DNA of 64,000 bases from Symbiodinium natans (taxonomy: Eukaryota > Sar > Dinophyceae > Suessiales > Symbiodiniaceae). Both the position numbers and the translations under genes were made by a program. Under the pieces are notes generated by a model that was not told the DNA's origin, made no database searches, and saw only the letters and a program-made list of their open reading frames with translations. The stretch lies in NCBI GenBank assembly GCA_905221605.1, contig CAJNDS010002421.1, positions 204,926-268,925 of the forward strand. The letters are read 5' to 3'. Every line of letters starts with the position of its first letter. The stretch's first letter is position 1. This document shows, one piece after another, positions 12,401 through 19,600 of this stretch.

Positions 12401-13441
12401 GTGGTTGAGTCGTACTGCCATCTCGGCACCATCCTCAGCGCAGACTGCCATGAATATCCCAACCTGCAACATCGCCGGGAGTTGCTTCAACAAATCTGGC
12501 AGCCTGTGAAAAGGCGCATCTTCACCAACCCGTATGTCACGCCCTCGGAGAAGAAACGCCTCCTGCAAGAGCGCGTCTTCTCACGATACTTGCATGGTGC
12601 CGGTCTGTGGCGCCTGGCCACGGTGCACGAACGTGACGCAGCCCTTGAGCCCCTCACGATGATCATACGGGGGGCGCTGAGGCCCATTTTGGGCATCAGC
12701 CAGCAGGGCTATACAGTCGAGCACGCTGCCGCTATGCTCGACCTCCCCACTCCCGCGGAGCTTTTGACTACGGAGCGGGCCAGGGCCCTGGTCGAAGCCT
12801 CAGGCATCCAAGAGACCGCCGTCTGGGAGGCGGCCGCCTCAGATGGGGTCTGGCTTGCGCAGGCGCGAGAGGCTCTCATGGCCACGCTGAGGCCGGGAGA
12901 AGATAATGGACTCCGTGACAGGCTTCAGGCGCACTGCGTGCACGACCTGCTCCGTGCTATCCGCACGCACAAGCCCCATCTCCAACGCCTAGTGCGCGCC
13001 TACCCGCGCAGACAGGTGCAGAAAAGGGCGAGTTACGGGGAGGGCCTGCGACAAGCGCACTCGCCGGAAGTAACTTACGTCCCTATCGCACAGGCAGGTG
13101 TGCCTGGGCAAAGCGATGATGGATGGATGTGTGCACGCTGCGGAGCCTCCTACGCAACAGCACGGCTTCTTGCCTTGCACCAGTGGCACAAACACCGCCA
13201 ACGCTCCGAGGCAGCGCAGGTGTGCTTTGGCACCCGATGCGAAGTGTGCTGCGTTGAGTTCTGGGATTCCTCACGTTTGCAACAGCACCTGAAGCAGCAG
13301 GGGCGGTGTCGGACGGTTTACGCCAATAGTGACCTCGATGTTCCGGCCCGGCCACCGGCTGCGAAGCACCGGCACGGCTGGCGGCCTGCCGCCACAGTAG
13401 CAGGGCCCCAACCATTTTGGGCGCTTTTGACGCCAGGATGA
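3482..13441 (+). CDS. Retrotransposon A ORF2: RNase H, AP-type endonuclease, reverse transcriptase, zinc fingers
   Basis: Retrotransposition polyprotein of 3,319 aa from ATG 3482, the first in-frame ATG after ORF1. About 1-1850: no recognised domain, mostly folded-looking sequence with low-complexity linkers. About 1860-2000: RNase H with FTDGS, DGEAEAL, GSDCASA and NEAADNIA supplying the four acids. About 2083-2330: endonuclease of the EEP fold, with YNCLS, LQETR, SAHAP, DANAR, LIDYI and KDHF. About 2600-2950: reverse transcriptase, with GKAPGLSGIP, FLDCTAAYY (motif A), SGTSPGSPIADTLFG (motif B) and the WADD catalytic pair (motif C, about 12145-12157). About 3214-3285: two Cys/His fingers. 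RNase H lies before the endonuclease, unlike the usual C-terminal place in I-type LINEs. The frame is open for another 463 codons upstream over ORF1, so frameshift translation is possible. No stop or frameshift was seen. Confidence 0.85.
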   Translation: MLPVEQRCFRSEHSVFREPDFVGVERASMQALTWHYQLVFEESGFAFSVLDDLRLIPDEHNEHDEPSEISVEGCEIDDVATTGCTCGPTASHLVRIFQGRPVQSALHVHSNKLPLRVAFPDTPGLLGVQGIACRNRWVRNFNLTHPCPAPDLNPQSPPAPALAVHDEVGRIYNAHKHTQAHGTHSLGKAKQQVAGSAGAAETNMHMQFVGSDGVFQRKSSPPATHPTVLVRLPVPGADIETTMGLPCEHDAYVFFDTYDHIRWRKREEHWGFREIIADAIVHSAVQPVLAVTLLPKPLPNLPRTQIVLSGAEQPPGWQTVPIDLRPVGFDICTIRVPDDSSAFEAALHASRYCSTPPRITREVAKRRWSFAPPGALAADPFRPGVLAEEPAIICQTLSPAAHSDASDTASDSDASSGSTVSSAFECVPTPTEEPEARFVVAFHSADRHPWVESFPHITTPDMLARSAARYLASQTGIAGWRTHFLWRQPYVPGIDLHCLLTPIHSSGASGTFLADFRRIFGPDIRSFAVLHALLNTPQSADAMCAVARQKLLDWGLAEPPGEFSITTARNGALLVPATTGTCMVSDTIDFISTLPGLRQHVFCASGATSACSRGTSPGCETTALASSTTTTTPTASDDLPHHVAPMTLRTPYLARLGIIGVGVFTAEFPQVPNAVELIARVWAIAIGRQEVPRGLRVQLSPCQPPNNAFHKEILIFAAHETPIHDSTVTVWIDQRPQGLIAFRNIASWQDPKVLIADFHSAKGLYLNGRRWDTPQRLCNGDLIAVSIVPQAPDLRPVDFFIQRVSGLCAFLEPLLASEDLRFETTSSLELDVEIAAAAWHSLVQARVQELGFTETPGRRFIILGPGYTATGAVHIDQWDPAALGKVAAWVRLRCKTTLGSFTLHDTEWEISHRRIFVAVPVSVDPAREYVRIHVADESAIAFVLPHAALPRELACLAPLDDPYARPVPGRPWYGPFFPAAPMTWSTRIDCVDRGHGYRDGEYQEQPIEPCEAEAGHLQRNRWQRTRLRGVGNVPDRVARHLQRLSHMSHDPACGPAFRPVTYSTDDEAPTAFALPPPTTTTTTTTATNMQVTGSPVLFLVVQGAIAGQQLTRVDFEGIAQALTDLIIAHVARNRAPAQGILRMAQSQPGGSQDYREIIMTWIPLDFHLHIVVDSRGLGGGLRVAAVDSDVDILDLIPEDLRRREVKIFINGIPEHLFHGGLQDGDLVLFTQEPASIVALPRAAIFRRWPALAVLALDILTTDFFPVAQQAELAQAQVLRAVEIAIDVRRTQLGHHLNIAQPVLIFSRIRGEIVMYIHCRLPATRGQVEEALSLIPEWKDAHRLVDTGMMSGEAPIFLAQDSFEARQCWHLVPVPYMLRLFLLWPTNEEAVLQTSDLPAPPHLFVSGCEGPAHGHVHEFRRRSLREGTSLAHIRLRQPRARQPPCDQIAAQASPARVELCRREHGLATEAVAPDHFTSHVSVPVLQNALRQGGTLGCRLDHLRVDPLPSVQLMPHDLEIATDRAFLAVVRAARPTQGGDFEVRYTIFDPDEQITIRTHQPGQRIEWLIADILNSSPKAVRAIQQLTTPVWGFPVPQFARTFEDSPAGSLAIPVDCRGAGLGVCTIYVPRLMPWSQLGNLLSTKQAETRHCQGTGDVVLDALHAQRLSLRDAHHLLQDPIASPLPHLQFIFVNIRPPTPEVPLSSASSTAGSARCPNTTADDEPAQPAGGPDRQQSENTERTSHATGPLHGVAELPDSPVRKHASVEVPTPFGTRRMPRQAKSSEGHLAKPPRTTVNLSDCVPVPQPGWGHLVTADMIQYAVEGHQLQRLHRNFHQVEGITLPVQCLWASLRVWDAEATVEALYIFTDGSFCPCTGLAAWAVVVLALQGGHVVRVGVVADKVEGPHARGAYDGEAEALLHARAVAFAQRPTPAFIGSDCASALAATHAACEIPHNDLVVKGTAGLAFASAASGQHVQCLKVQAHDGCLFNEAADNIAKAIARTGSNYGLAPSGEAFHLAVSERLFEGAWILGRDARVQAQLPSVGPDGTWNMAALTCPFATRPEAFATFGRNFQPSSKSQAVSLRIMQYNCLSLKGDLAKELMRRGLEQQETTVAGLQETRTNSTGVTRCGAFWVVHAACSSKGIGGCQVWFSVKPMRGSEGPCWRRESITIVAAQPQILVCTAQLGDITFALVSAHAPTSAAQPAERSAFWRELSGYLNALPQHYVPLITIDANARFISTPDFPKTRDSTPAVENAKELIEFGARHDLTANEQFGPDGSKLFSWRSPRGDLSLIDYIMLPAAWEQSGSTTTITTLNDLHAGKDHFPLLCHCHLHVETARPRPSRRIAPQMLHTEQGQQAVRHAFETMPIVPWHVDPTTHVDIVHTHLWNALSTNLPPEPPKPRHPAFSEHTFQLVRQTRHCRHVVRTLRGRIRRITLRAVFDALRHDGKGDARAESLGPSQATDHAPVGAVRAMRRCLMRWSGKLFAYDWSLKINADFDKAEFLRHQVSLARSAGPSAFAHHIRAILRSGRKFKAPPVLPVLRTASGAHFGEEAVQQALGDYHAQAERGKASSPSALCRAAAAPRAHLQSTVDTKAVPSIVELAAAFGQLSRGKAPGLSGIPPDAYSTAPQAAALAIWPVLAKTIASGVHPLQWTGGLAHSIPKGSKDPSTCAAWRSIMLLEADAKAVQRAFRPHLLAVFRDGRPFDQYGGVPQCPLTLPAFLARTHLAAMKTQGRCGGILFLDCTAAYYSVAREILVAPPGTYDTPGWVRTRAAELFSSEEEQAAFALKMSQGPILGKPTVPLELRRYIEGLFGSTWFTTDREGRHAWQTHSGTSPGSPIADTLFGILFSPFLTSLQKAINDAGLDAFVYLSPKESGDASQGLASSPTWADDVAVLFGAADAQAAPHALAEVARLAEELVQGIGLKFNYGPGKTEAIVAIRGPGSAQVRRDVLCTDVPCVTTRTASGRTLHVRVVESYCHLGTILSADCHEYPNLQHRRELLQQIWQPVKRRIFTNPYVTPSEKKRLLQERVFSRYLHGAGLWRLATVHERDAALEPLTMIIRGALRPILGISQQGYTVEHAAAMLDLPTPAELLTTERARALVEASGIQETAVWEAAASDGVWLAQAREALMATLRPGEDNGLRDRLQAHCVHDLLRAIRTHKPHLQRLVRAYPRRQVQKRASYGEGLRQAHSPEVTYVPIAQAGVPGQSDDGWMCARCGASYATARLLALHQWHKHRQRSEAAQVCFGTRCEVCCVEFWDSSRLQQHLKQQGRCRTVYANSDLDVPARPPAAKHRHGWRPAATVAGPQPFWALLTPG

Positions 13442-13588
13442 CGCATGAGGCGTTTTCTAAGTCGCCGCGCATCCACCAACAAGAGGCTTCCGCCTCTCAA
13501 AGTCGCTTTTTCGCAGCCAATACGGCAGCGGCGCACTTTTCTGCTTGGAATTTGTCGCGCGCTAACTTGCTCAAGCTTGTCCGCCAAA
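13442..13588 (+). other. 3' tail of retrotransposon A
   Basis: Unique sequence of about 147 bp after the ORF2 stop, ending GCCAAAAACCCTTAACCC, where the telomere-type array begins. There is no poly(A) tract, which suggests a 3' end recognised by sequence or by annealing to the repeat. Confidence 0.5.
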
Positions 13589-13636
13589 AACCCTTAACCC
13601 TAAACCCTAAACCCTAAACCCTAAACCCTAAATCTG
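13589..13636. repeat. (CCCTAAA)n array
   Basis: C-rich heptamers ending in AAATCTGCAG before an open island. Confidence 0.9.
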
Positions 13637-13639
13637 CAG

Positions 13640-13701
13640 GGAGGACATGAGTGAGGTGCAGAGTCAGTTCGGCCTGAGCTATACCCCGAAGCCACCTTTC
13701 T
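13640..13701 (+). CDS. Candidate exon after a C-rich array
   Basis: After CTGCAG the frame is open with EDMSEVQSQFGLSYTPKPPF. A long poly-C run follows instead of a GT-bearing G-rich array, so the right border is unknown. Product not recognised. Confidence 0.3.
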
Positions 13702-13985
13702 CCCCCCCCCCCCCCCCAAATCCCTAAGCCCTCAACCGTACACTCTAAAACCCCAAACTCAGCCCTAAACCCTAAACCCTAAACCCTAAACCCTAAACCC
13801 TAAACCCTAAACCCTAAACCCTAAACCCTAAACCCTAAACCCTAAACCCTAAACCCTAAACCCTAAACCCCAAGCTTCTCAAACCCCGAAGCTCCTCAAA
13901 CTTGCAAGCGTCTCAAGCTTTCCAGATGTCCCACGCTCCCCAAAAGCTCCCCCAAAGGCTGCCAAACCTGCCACCTCGCAGCCTG
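13702..13985. repeat. Poly-C run, (CCCTAAA)n array (13758-13870) and unresolved island
   Basis: The clean C-rich array is followed by a 115-bp island of CTCAAAC/AAGCTT-like sequence with no convincing frame. Confidence 0.8.
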
Positions 13986-14784
13986 TTAGGGTTTAGGGTT
14001 TAGGGTTTAGGGTTTAGGGTTTAGGGTTTAGGGTTTAGGGTTTAGGGTCCAGGGTTCAGGGTCCAGGGTTTAGGGTTTAGGGTGTAGGGTGGTTTCAGAG
14101 TGCACCAAGGCCCGACAGAATCAGGAGCTGGGGCCTCAGGGGGTATGTTGGGCCTTCTGTTTTGGGTTTAAGGTTTGGGGTTTTAGGCTTTAGGGGGTTT
14201 AGGGGTTTCGGGTTTTAGGGTTTAGAGTTCGAGTCCTGAAGCCCGAAAGGCTAAACCCTAAATCGCTTTTGGTTTTGGCGGCGTGGGGAGGGTTTTGATT
14301 GAAGAGGTTTTAGGACTTGCTCGTTTTAGGCTTAGGGTTTAGCGTTTAGGGTTTAGGGTTTCGGGTTTAGGGTTTAGGGTACCTAAACCCCCCAAACCGC
14401 CAAGCGGCCATTTGTCAAAAACCCTAAGCCTCTAAGACGCCTTCAAACCCCAAGGCTCCCAAAACCTTCACTTATAGGGATAGCAAGTACCAAGTTCCCG
14501 ATCAAGAGCCGGCAAGCTATTCCCTTAAACCCATAGCCAACCCTAAACCCTAGACCTCTCTTACTGTATATTTTACACATACAAAATATGAACCCTAAGC
14601 CCAAACAAACCCGACACAAAAAAGCCTAAACACTAACAGCCCCAAACCCACAACCCCAAGCCCAAAGCTAAGACTCCAAGGCACGGGAAGCCCTGCGTTT
14701 TGATCGTGTGCTGTGCGATGTGTCGGAGCCCTGACGGAAAGGAGCCAAGGCGAAGAATTTGAGAGCCCTCGCCCCTGGAGCCCC
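13986..14784. repeat. (TTTAGGG)n array then degenerate telomere-like spacer
   Basis: Clean G-rich repeats occupy 13986-14090. 14091-14784 mixes decayed G-rich and C-rich repeats with unique sequence. A minus-strand ORF at 14595-14786 reads through repeats and is not supported. Confidence 0.8.
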
Positions 14785-14874
14785 AAACCCTAAGCCCTAA
14801 CCCTAAACCCTAAACAATAAACCCTAAACCCTAAACCCTAAACCCTAAACCCTAAACCCTAAACCCTAAACCCT
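14785..14874. repeat. (CCCTAAA)n array at the 5' edge of retrotransposon B
   Basis: Near-perfect C-rich heptamers ending CCCTAGGGCCC at the junction. Confidence 0.9.
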
Positions 14875-15098
14875 AGGGCCCAGAAGACGCTCATTAGCGA
14901 GCGATTGCTGTAGGCCCCAGTGTCACAACGACACGACGTAGCCGACGTAGCCCAGCCTGGCACCGCAAACAACGGCAAGCCAGAAGCAAGGCGAGAAAGA
15001 GAATCCGGAAGGCCAGACGAGAACATCTCCCTCCTGCTGCCCGAGACATCGATCTACTGCAAGCACATCACAGCAGACCAGATTACCGTGCCCAGGTC

Positions 15099-16211
15099 AT
15101 GTCAAAGCAATGGCGTGGAGAACGTGCCTGGTCCTACTGGCCTGGAGCCTGGAAATCTTCTCCACAGCGACCCTGGAGACGACAACAAGACAAGGCCTCA
15201 ACGAGATCGTGTTTCCCCGCCTACGATGCGAGGCCAATTCAGGAGAGCAAAGGGGCAGTTGTCACAGTGGTGCACTCCAGCACCACAACAGACCATGCAG
15301 ACAATGCCCTGGTAAAGGACCTGCAAGGGGCCCTGAACGCTACCAGGAGAACAGAGGCCAAGGTCAAGCATCTGATAGAAGCCAGAGAAGTCAAGATGCA
15401 GCAATGGGCTCGCTTCGAAGCAGACATCCGGGAGTCATACAGAAGAGAGAAGGCCAGACACGCCAAGGACATGGAGAACAACGCGCAGGAACTTCGAGAA
15501 GCCACTCAACGGCAAGAAGAAGCCAGGAGCAAAGTGAGAGCCATCGCAGCGGGATCCCAACCAACACCACTTCAGCAAGATTTGGAGACGGAAGACTTTT
15601 TCCAGGACGTGAACATGGACGAGGACCTCCAGCTCGACTACCTGCAAGATGTGCTTGGAAGAGCCATGCAGGGTACAGTGACCCCGACAAGAAGATCCAA
15701 CGCTGCTATGACCCCCAGACAGACACAGCCGGCTATGCGAGCAACAGCCACGCCCTCCACTGGCAATGCAGCCACGACAGACCCATATCAGACACCTCCT
15801 TCGGCCAAAGCAGGACCTCCAGGGGGAGATGGATATGCTCCCAAGTCAGTGCAGCCAGCAATGGACAGTGGGACACAGGTACTCTCCGCGAGTGCCAGCC
15901 AAGGAGCCATAGACAGCATCAACCATATGGTGCGCCCGACAGCCAGACGCGCATCCCCAGGCCAAGGGAAGGCAAGAACATCCGTGAAGGAGACGACAAA
16001 GACAACATCCATGTCACCCCAGTTGCTACGCCAACGCGAAGCCGTGACTCTGACAGACAAGCTTGCAGCAAAGAGACAGCAGGCGGCAAAGGAGCTCGTT
16101 GCCCAAGAGCTTGCCATCCCAGCTGGAGTGCCCATCCACCTCATCGACGACGATGGCGACCTAGAGGAGCCGGATCCGCCAGAAGCACATGCGCTAGGAA
16201 GCATGTCGTAG
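15099..16211 (+). CDS. Retrotransposon B ORF1: coiled-coil basic protein
   Basis: A 370-aa protein from ATG 15099, probably the nucleic-acid-binding ORF1 product. The N-terminus is Trp/Arg-rich (W5, W11, W14, W18). About residues 70-160 form a charged, Leu-spaced helical stretch likely to be coiled coil. After it come a Thr/Pro/Ala-rich linker and an acidic C-terminal tail (DDDGDLEEPD). Unlike element A ORF1, no zinc finger is visible. The ORF2 reading frame (-1 relative to this one) is open across the whole gene. Confidence 0.65.
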   Translation: MSKQWRGERAWSYWPGAWKSSPQRPWRRQQDKASTRSCFPAYDARPIQESKGAVVTVVHSSTTTDHADNALVKDLQGALNATRRTEAKVKHLIEAREVKMQQWARFEADIRESYRREKARHAKDMENNAQELREATQRQEEARSKVRAIAAGSQPTPLQQDLETEDFFQDVNMDEDLQLDYLQDVLGRAMQGTVTPTRRSNAAMTPRQTQPAMRATATPSTGNAATTDPYQTPPSAKAGPPGGDGYAPKSVQPAMDSGTQVLSASASQGAIDSINHMVRPTARRASPGQGKARTSVKETTKTTSMSPQLLRQREAVTLTDKLAAKRQQAAKELVAQELAIPAGVPIHLIDDDGDLEEPDPPEAHALGSMS

Positions 16212-16678
16212 CAGAGAACAGCTGCAAGATTTGGACGACCTCAAGGTATGCCTGTCCGCGGAAGCTGACGGACTGCCATTGGGTTGGGCAACTCACGCTG
16301 CCGGGTAAACCTGAAGCCCAGACCTTGTACAGACACAGGTTCACGACAGTTGCTCTCACCCTTGTACATAAGTTTCCAGGGCCCCCCTCCCGAATCTACA
16401 CTGCTGTTGCTCTTGACACTAGCTTCTACTGCGCTACTGCCCCACCCATAAGTAAGATACCCAGCTGCCACGGCAAAGCCTACGCCTTAGCCGAGCCGCC
16501 AAAGAGAAACATCCCACACAAGCAACAAGGGTACCCAGCGAACAAGCTTACCGCTGTCACTCAAGAGAAGACGAGTTTTTCAAGTAGGTTTCACAGCCGC
16601 CCTGAGCCTCAACCTTTAAGGTTCCCTAGTTCCCAAACCTCAGGGATAATCCCAGGCCGAGCAGACGACTCGCCAGAC

Positions 16679-19600
16679 ATGATGCCCTCAAGACCATGCC
16701 CTCAATGTAATGGACAGCTGCCACAAGGCGCCGGCGATCTGGCTTGCCGGGCAAACATTGAGCATTCTCTTGAAAGTCTTTCTGAACGCGTGTACACTTC
16801 GACCTCAGGTCACCCCAGGTCGATAAACCTAAGGCCGCCAGTGTTTAAACAACCAGCAGGCAGGCCGCCTCCACTGACACGGGCTCCCGACACATACTAC
16901 CACGGACTAGGTTTCCCCAGCATAAACACCAGAATAAACCCTAGCCAGTCAAAAGGCCACGGGAACCCCCACTGTGTTTCAAGGCCACAAGGCGCCGTGT
17001 TTTTGGCATGCCAGGCCCACCAACATGCAGAGCCTGCTGTCCTGACAGCCGGCAGCTTTGAAGCTTACTGCCGCGCCAGGGCAGCAGTCACAGCTCCCCA
17101 GTCGCAGCTCGCGCCCGTGACGCCGAGCAATGTCCCTCTTGCGCAACGCAGGAAAAGACAACACGATGCACCAACGCCCACAGACTGCGCTGATCCTCGA
17201 CTGCACTGCCTGCAAACACTGAGGACCAGACACAACTATACATCCCGGTCGCAGCTCGCGTGCAAGACGCTGAGCATCGTCCCTCTCGGCAACACTTCCG
17301 CAAGTAGCCCTGGTCGACAGGAATCCCAGTCGCAGCTCGCGCGTGAGACGCTGAGCATTGTCCCCTCCCTTTCATGTCAGGCCGCTCTAGGCACAGGACA
17401 CGCACCATCCAGACTGGACATTACACCGTGTGCCACCCAATCCGTGTGCACGAACAGCGCAAGAAATCGCTCCGACTGCAACGCACGACACTGCAACAAC
17501 GCAGGCAAAAACAACGGAGCACCTCCTCCAAATAACTGTCACGCTGAGGAAGATGCCACAATACCCTTGTCGCAGCTCGCGCCTGAGACGCTGAGCAACG
17601 TCCGTGTGGCACAATGCAGCACGCGACAGAACCACCCGCAAACAGTGCACACTGAACATGCCAATCACCTCAACCGGCAAGACCTGGCGTTCAGCCCTCT
17701 TTTTCCTTCCCGGTCGCAGCTCGCGCATGAGACGCTGAGCAACGTCCACCCAGGTCCAGACGACAAGAGCGCTCAAGGCCGACAGGAAGCCCAGTCGCAG
17801 CTCGCGCGTGAGACGCTGAGCAACGTCCTCTCCCTTCCCTGTCAGGCCTGTCAGGCCCCTCCAGTTTCAGGCCGTGTCCCATTTGAACTGGACAGTGCAA
17901 CGCGCGCCCCGTCATCCACATACCGACAAGGAGGCCACATAGGCACTAACTGTGGCACAACCTACCCGAACCATTGTTCCGCTAAGGCAACAGCTGCAGC
18001 GCCTCAGTCGCAGCTCGAGCCCGTGACGTTGAGCAATGCCCCCCCTGCGTGCCACAGCACGCGCCCTTTTGGCGCCACGTTTGCGTATAGATATGGTAGA
18101 CAGGAAGCCCAGTCGCAGCTCGCGCATGAGACGCAGAGCATTGTCCTCTCCCTTCCACGTCAAGCCACCACTGGCTTAAGCTTTGTCTCAACTGGACTAG
18201 ACATTAAGCCAAGCGATACAGCGCCCCAGTCGCAGCTCGCGCCCGTGACGCTGAGCAATGTCCCTCTTGTGTGCCACAGCACCCGCCCTCCAGGCACCGC
18301 TCCGGCATATAACCACGGTCGACAGGAAGCCCAGTCGCAGCTCGCGCATGAGACGCAGAGCATTGTCCCCTCCCTTCCACGTCAAGCCACCACTGGTTTA
18401 AGCTTTGTCTCAACTGGACTAGACATTAAGCCAAGCGATGCAGCGCCCCAGTCGCAGCTCGCGCCCGTGACGCTGAGCAATGTCCCTCCTGTGTGCCACA
18501 ACACCCGCCCTCCCGGCACCGCTCCGGCATATAACCACGGTCAACAGGAAGCCCAGTTGCAGCACGCGCGTGAGACGCTGAGCATTGTCCTCTCCTTTCC
18601 ATGTCAGGCCGCTCCAGGTTCAGGAAACACATCCTCCAGACTGGACACCACACCGTGTGAAACACTACCCACCTGCACACACAGCGCAAGAAACAACACC
18701 GGCTACAGCGCACAACGCTGCAACAGTGCAGGCAAAAACAGCGGAACACCTCCTCCGAACAGCTGTCGCGCTGAAGAAGAAGATGCCACAATGCCCCTGT
18801 CGCAGCTCACGCCTGAGACGCTGAGCAACGCCCGTGTGGCACAACGCAACACGCGACAGTATCACCCGCAAACAGTGCGCTCTGAACACGCCGATCATTT
18901 CATCCTCTACCGGCAAGACCCGTCGTTCAGCCCTAACTTTCCCTCCTGGTCGCAGCTCGCGCGTGAGACGCTGAGCAACGTCCACCTAGGTCTAGACGCT
19001 AAGACCTTTCAAGGCCGACAGGAAGCCCAGTCGCAGCTCGCGCATGAGAAGCTGAGCAACGTCCTTTCCCTTCCTTGTCAGGCCCCTCTAAATTCAGGCC
19101 GTATCCCACCCGAACCGGACAGTGCAACATGCGTTCCACCATCCACGCACCAACAAGGTGGTCACATAGGCAGTGGCACAGCCTACATAAACCCCAGTTC
19201 CGCCAGGGCAGCAGCCATAGCGTCCATGTCACAGCCCACACCCGCGACTTTGAGCCATGTCCCTCCTGCGCACCGCAGCATGCGCCCTCCTGGCACCACT
19301 CTTGCGTGTAGATATGGTAGACGGGAAGCCCAGTCGCAGCTCGCGCGTGAGACGCAGAGCTTTATCCTCTCCCTTCCACGTCAAGCCACCATTGGTCTAG
19401 GCTATGCCTTATCTGAACTAGACACTAGGCCAAGCGACACTGCGCCCCAGTCGCAGCTCGCGCCCGTGACGCTGAGCACTGTCCCTCTTGCGCGCCACAG
19501 CACTCGCCCTCCCGGCACCACTCTAGCGTACAACCACGGTCGACAGGAAGCCCGGTCGCAGCTCGCGCGTGAGACGCTGAGCCTTGTCCTCTCCCCTCCA

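Larger units (their letters stand above)
1810..13588 (+). mobile_element. Non-LTR (LINE-type) retrotransposon A, apparently full length
   Basis: About 11.8 kb between C-rich telomere-type arrays. It has a 5' region of about 0.5 kb, ORF1 (2340-3422), ORF2 (3482-13441) and a 3' tail of about 147 bp without poly(A). No LTRs were found. ORF2 carries RNase H, an exonuclease-endonuclease-phosphatase (AP-type) endonuclease, reverse transcriptase and two C-terminal zinc fingers. Both main ORFs are unbroken, so the copy looks recent. The edges are placed where repeats stop and unique sequence starts; a target-site duplication cannot be told from the repeat itself. Confidence 0.8.
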
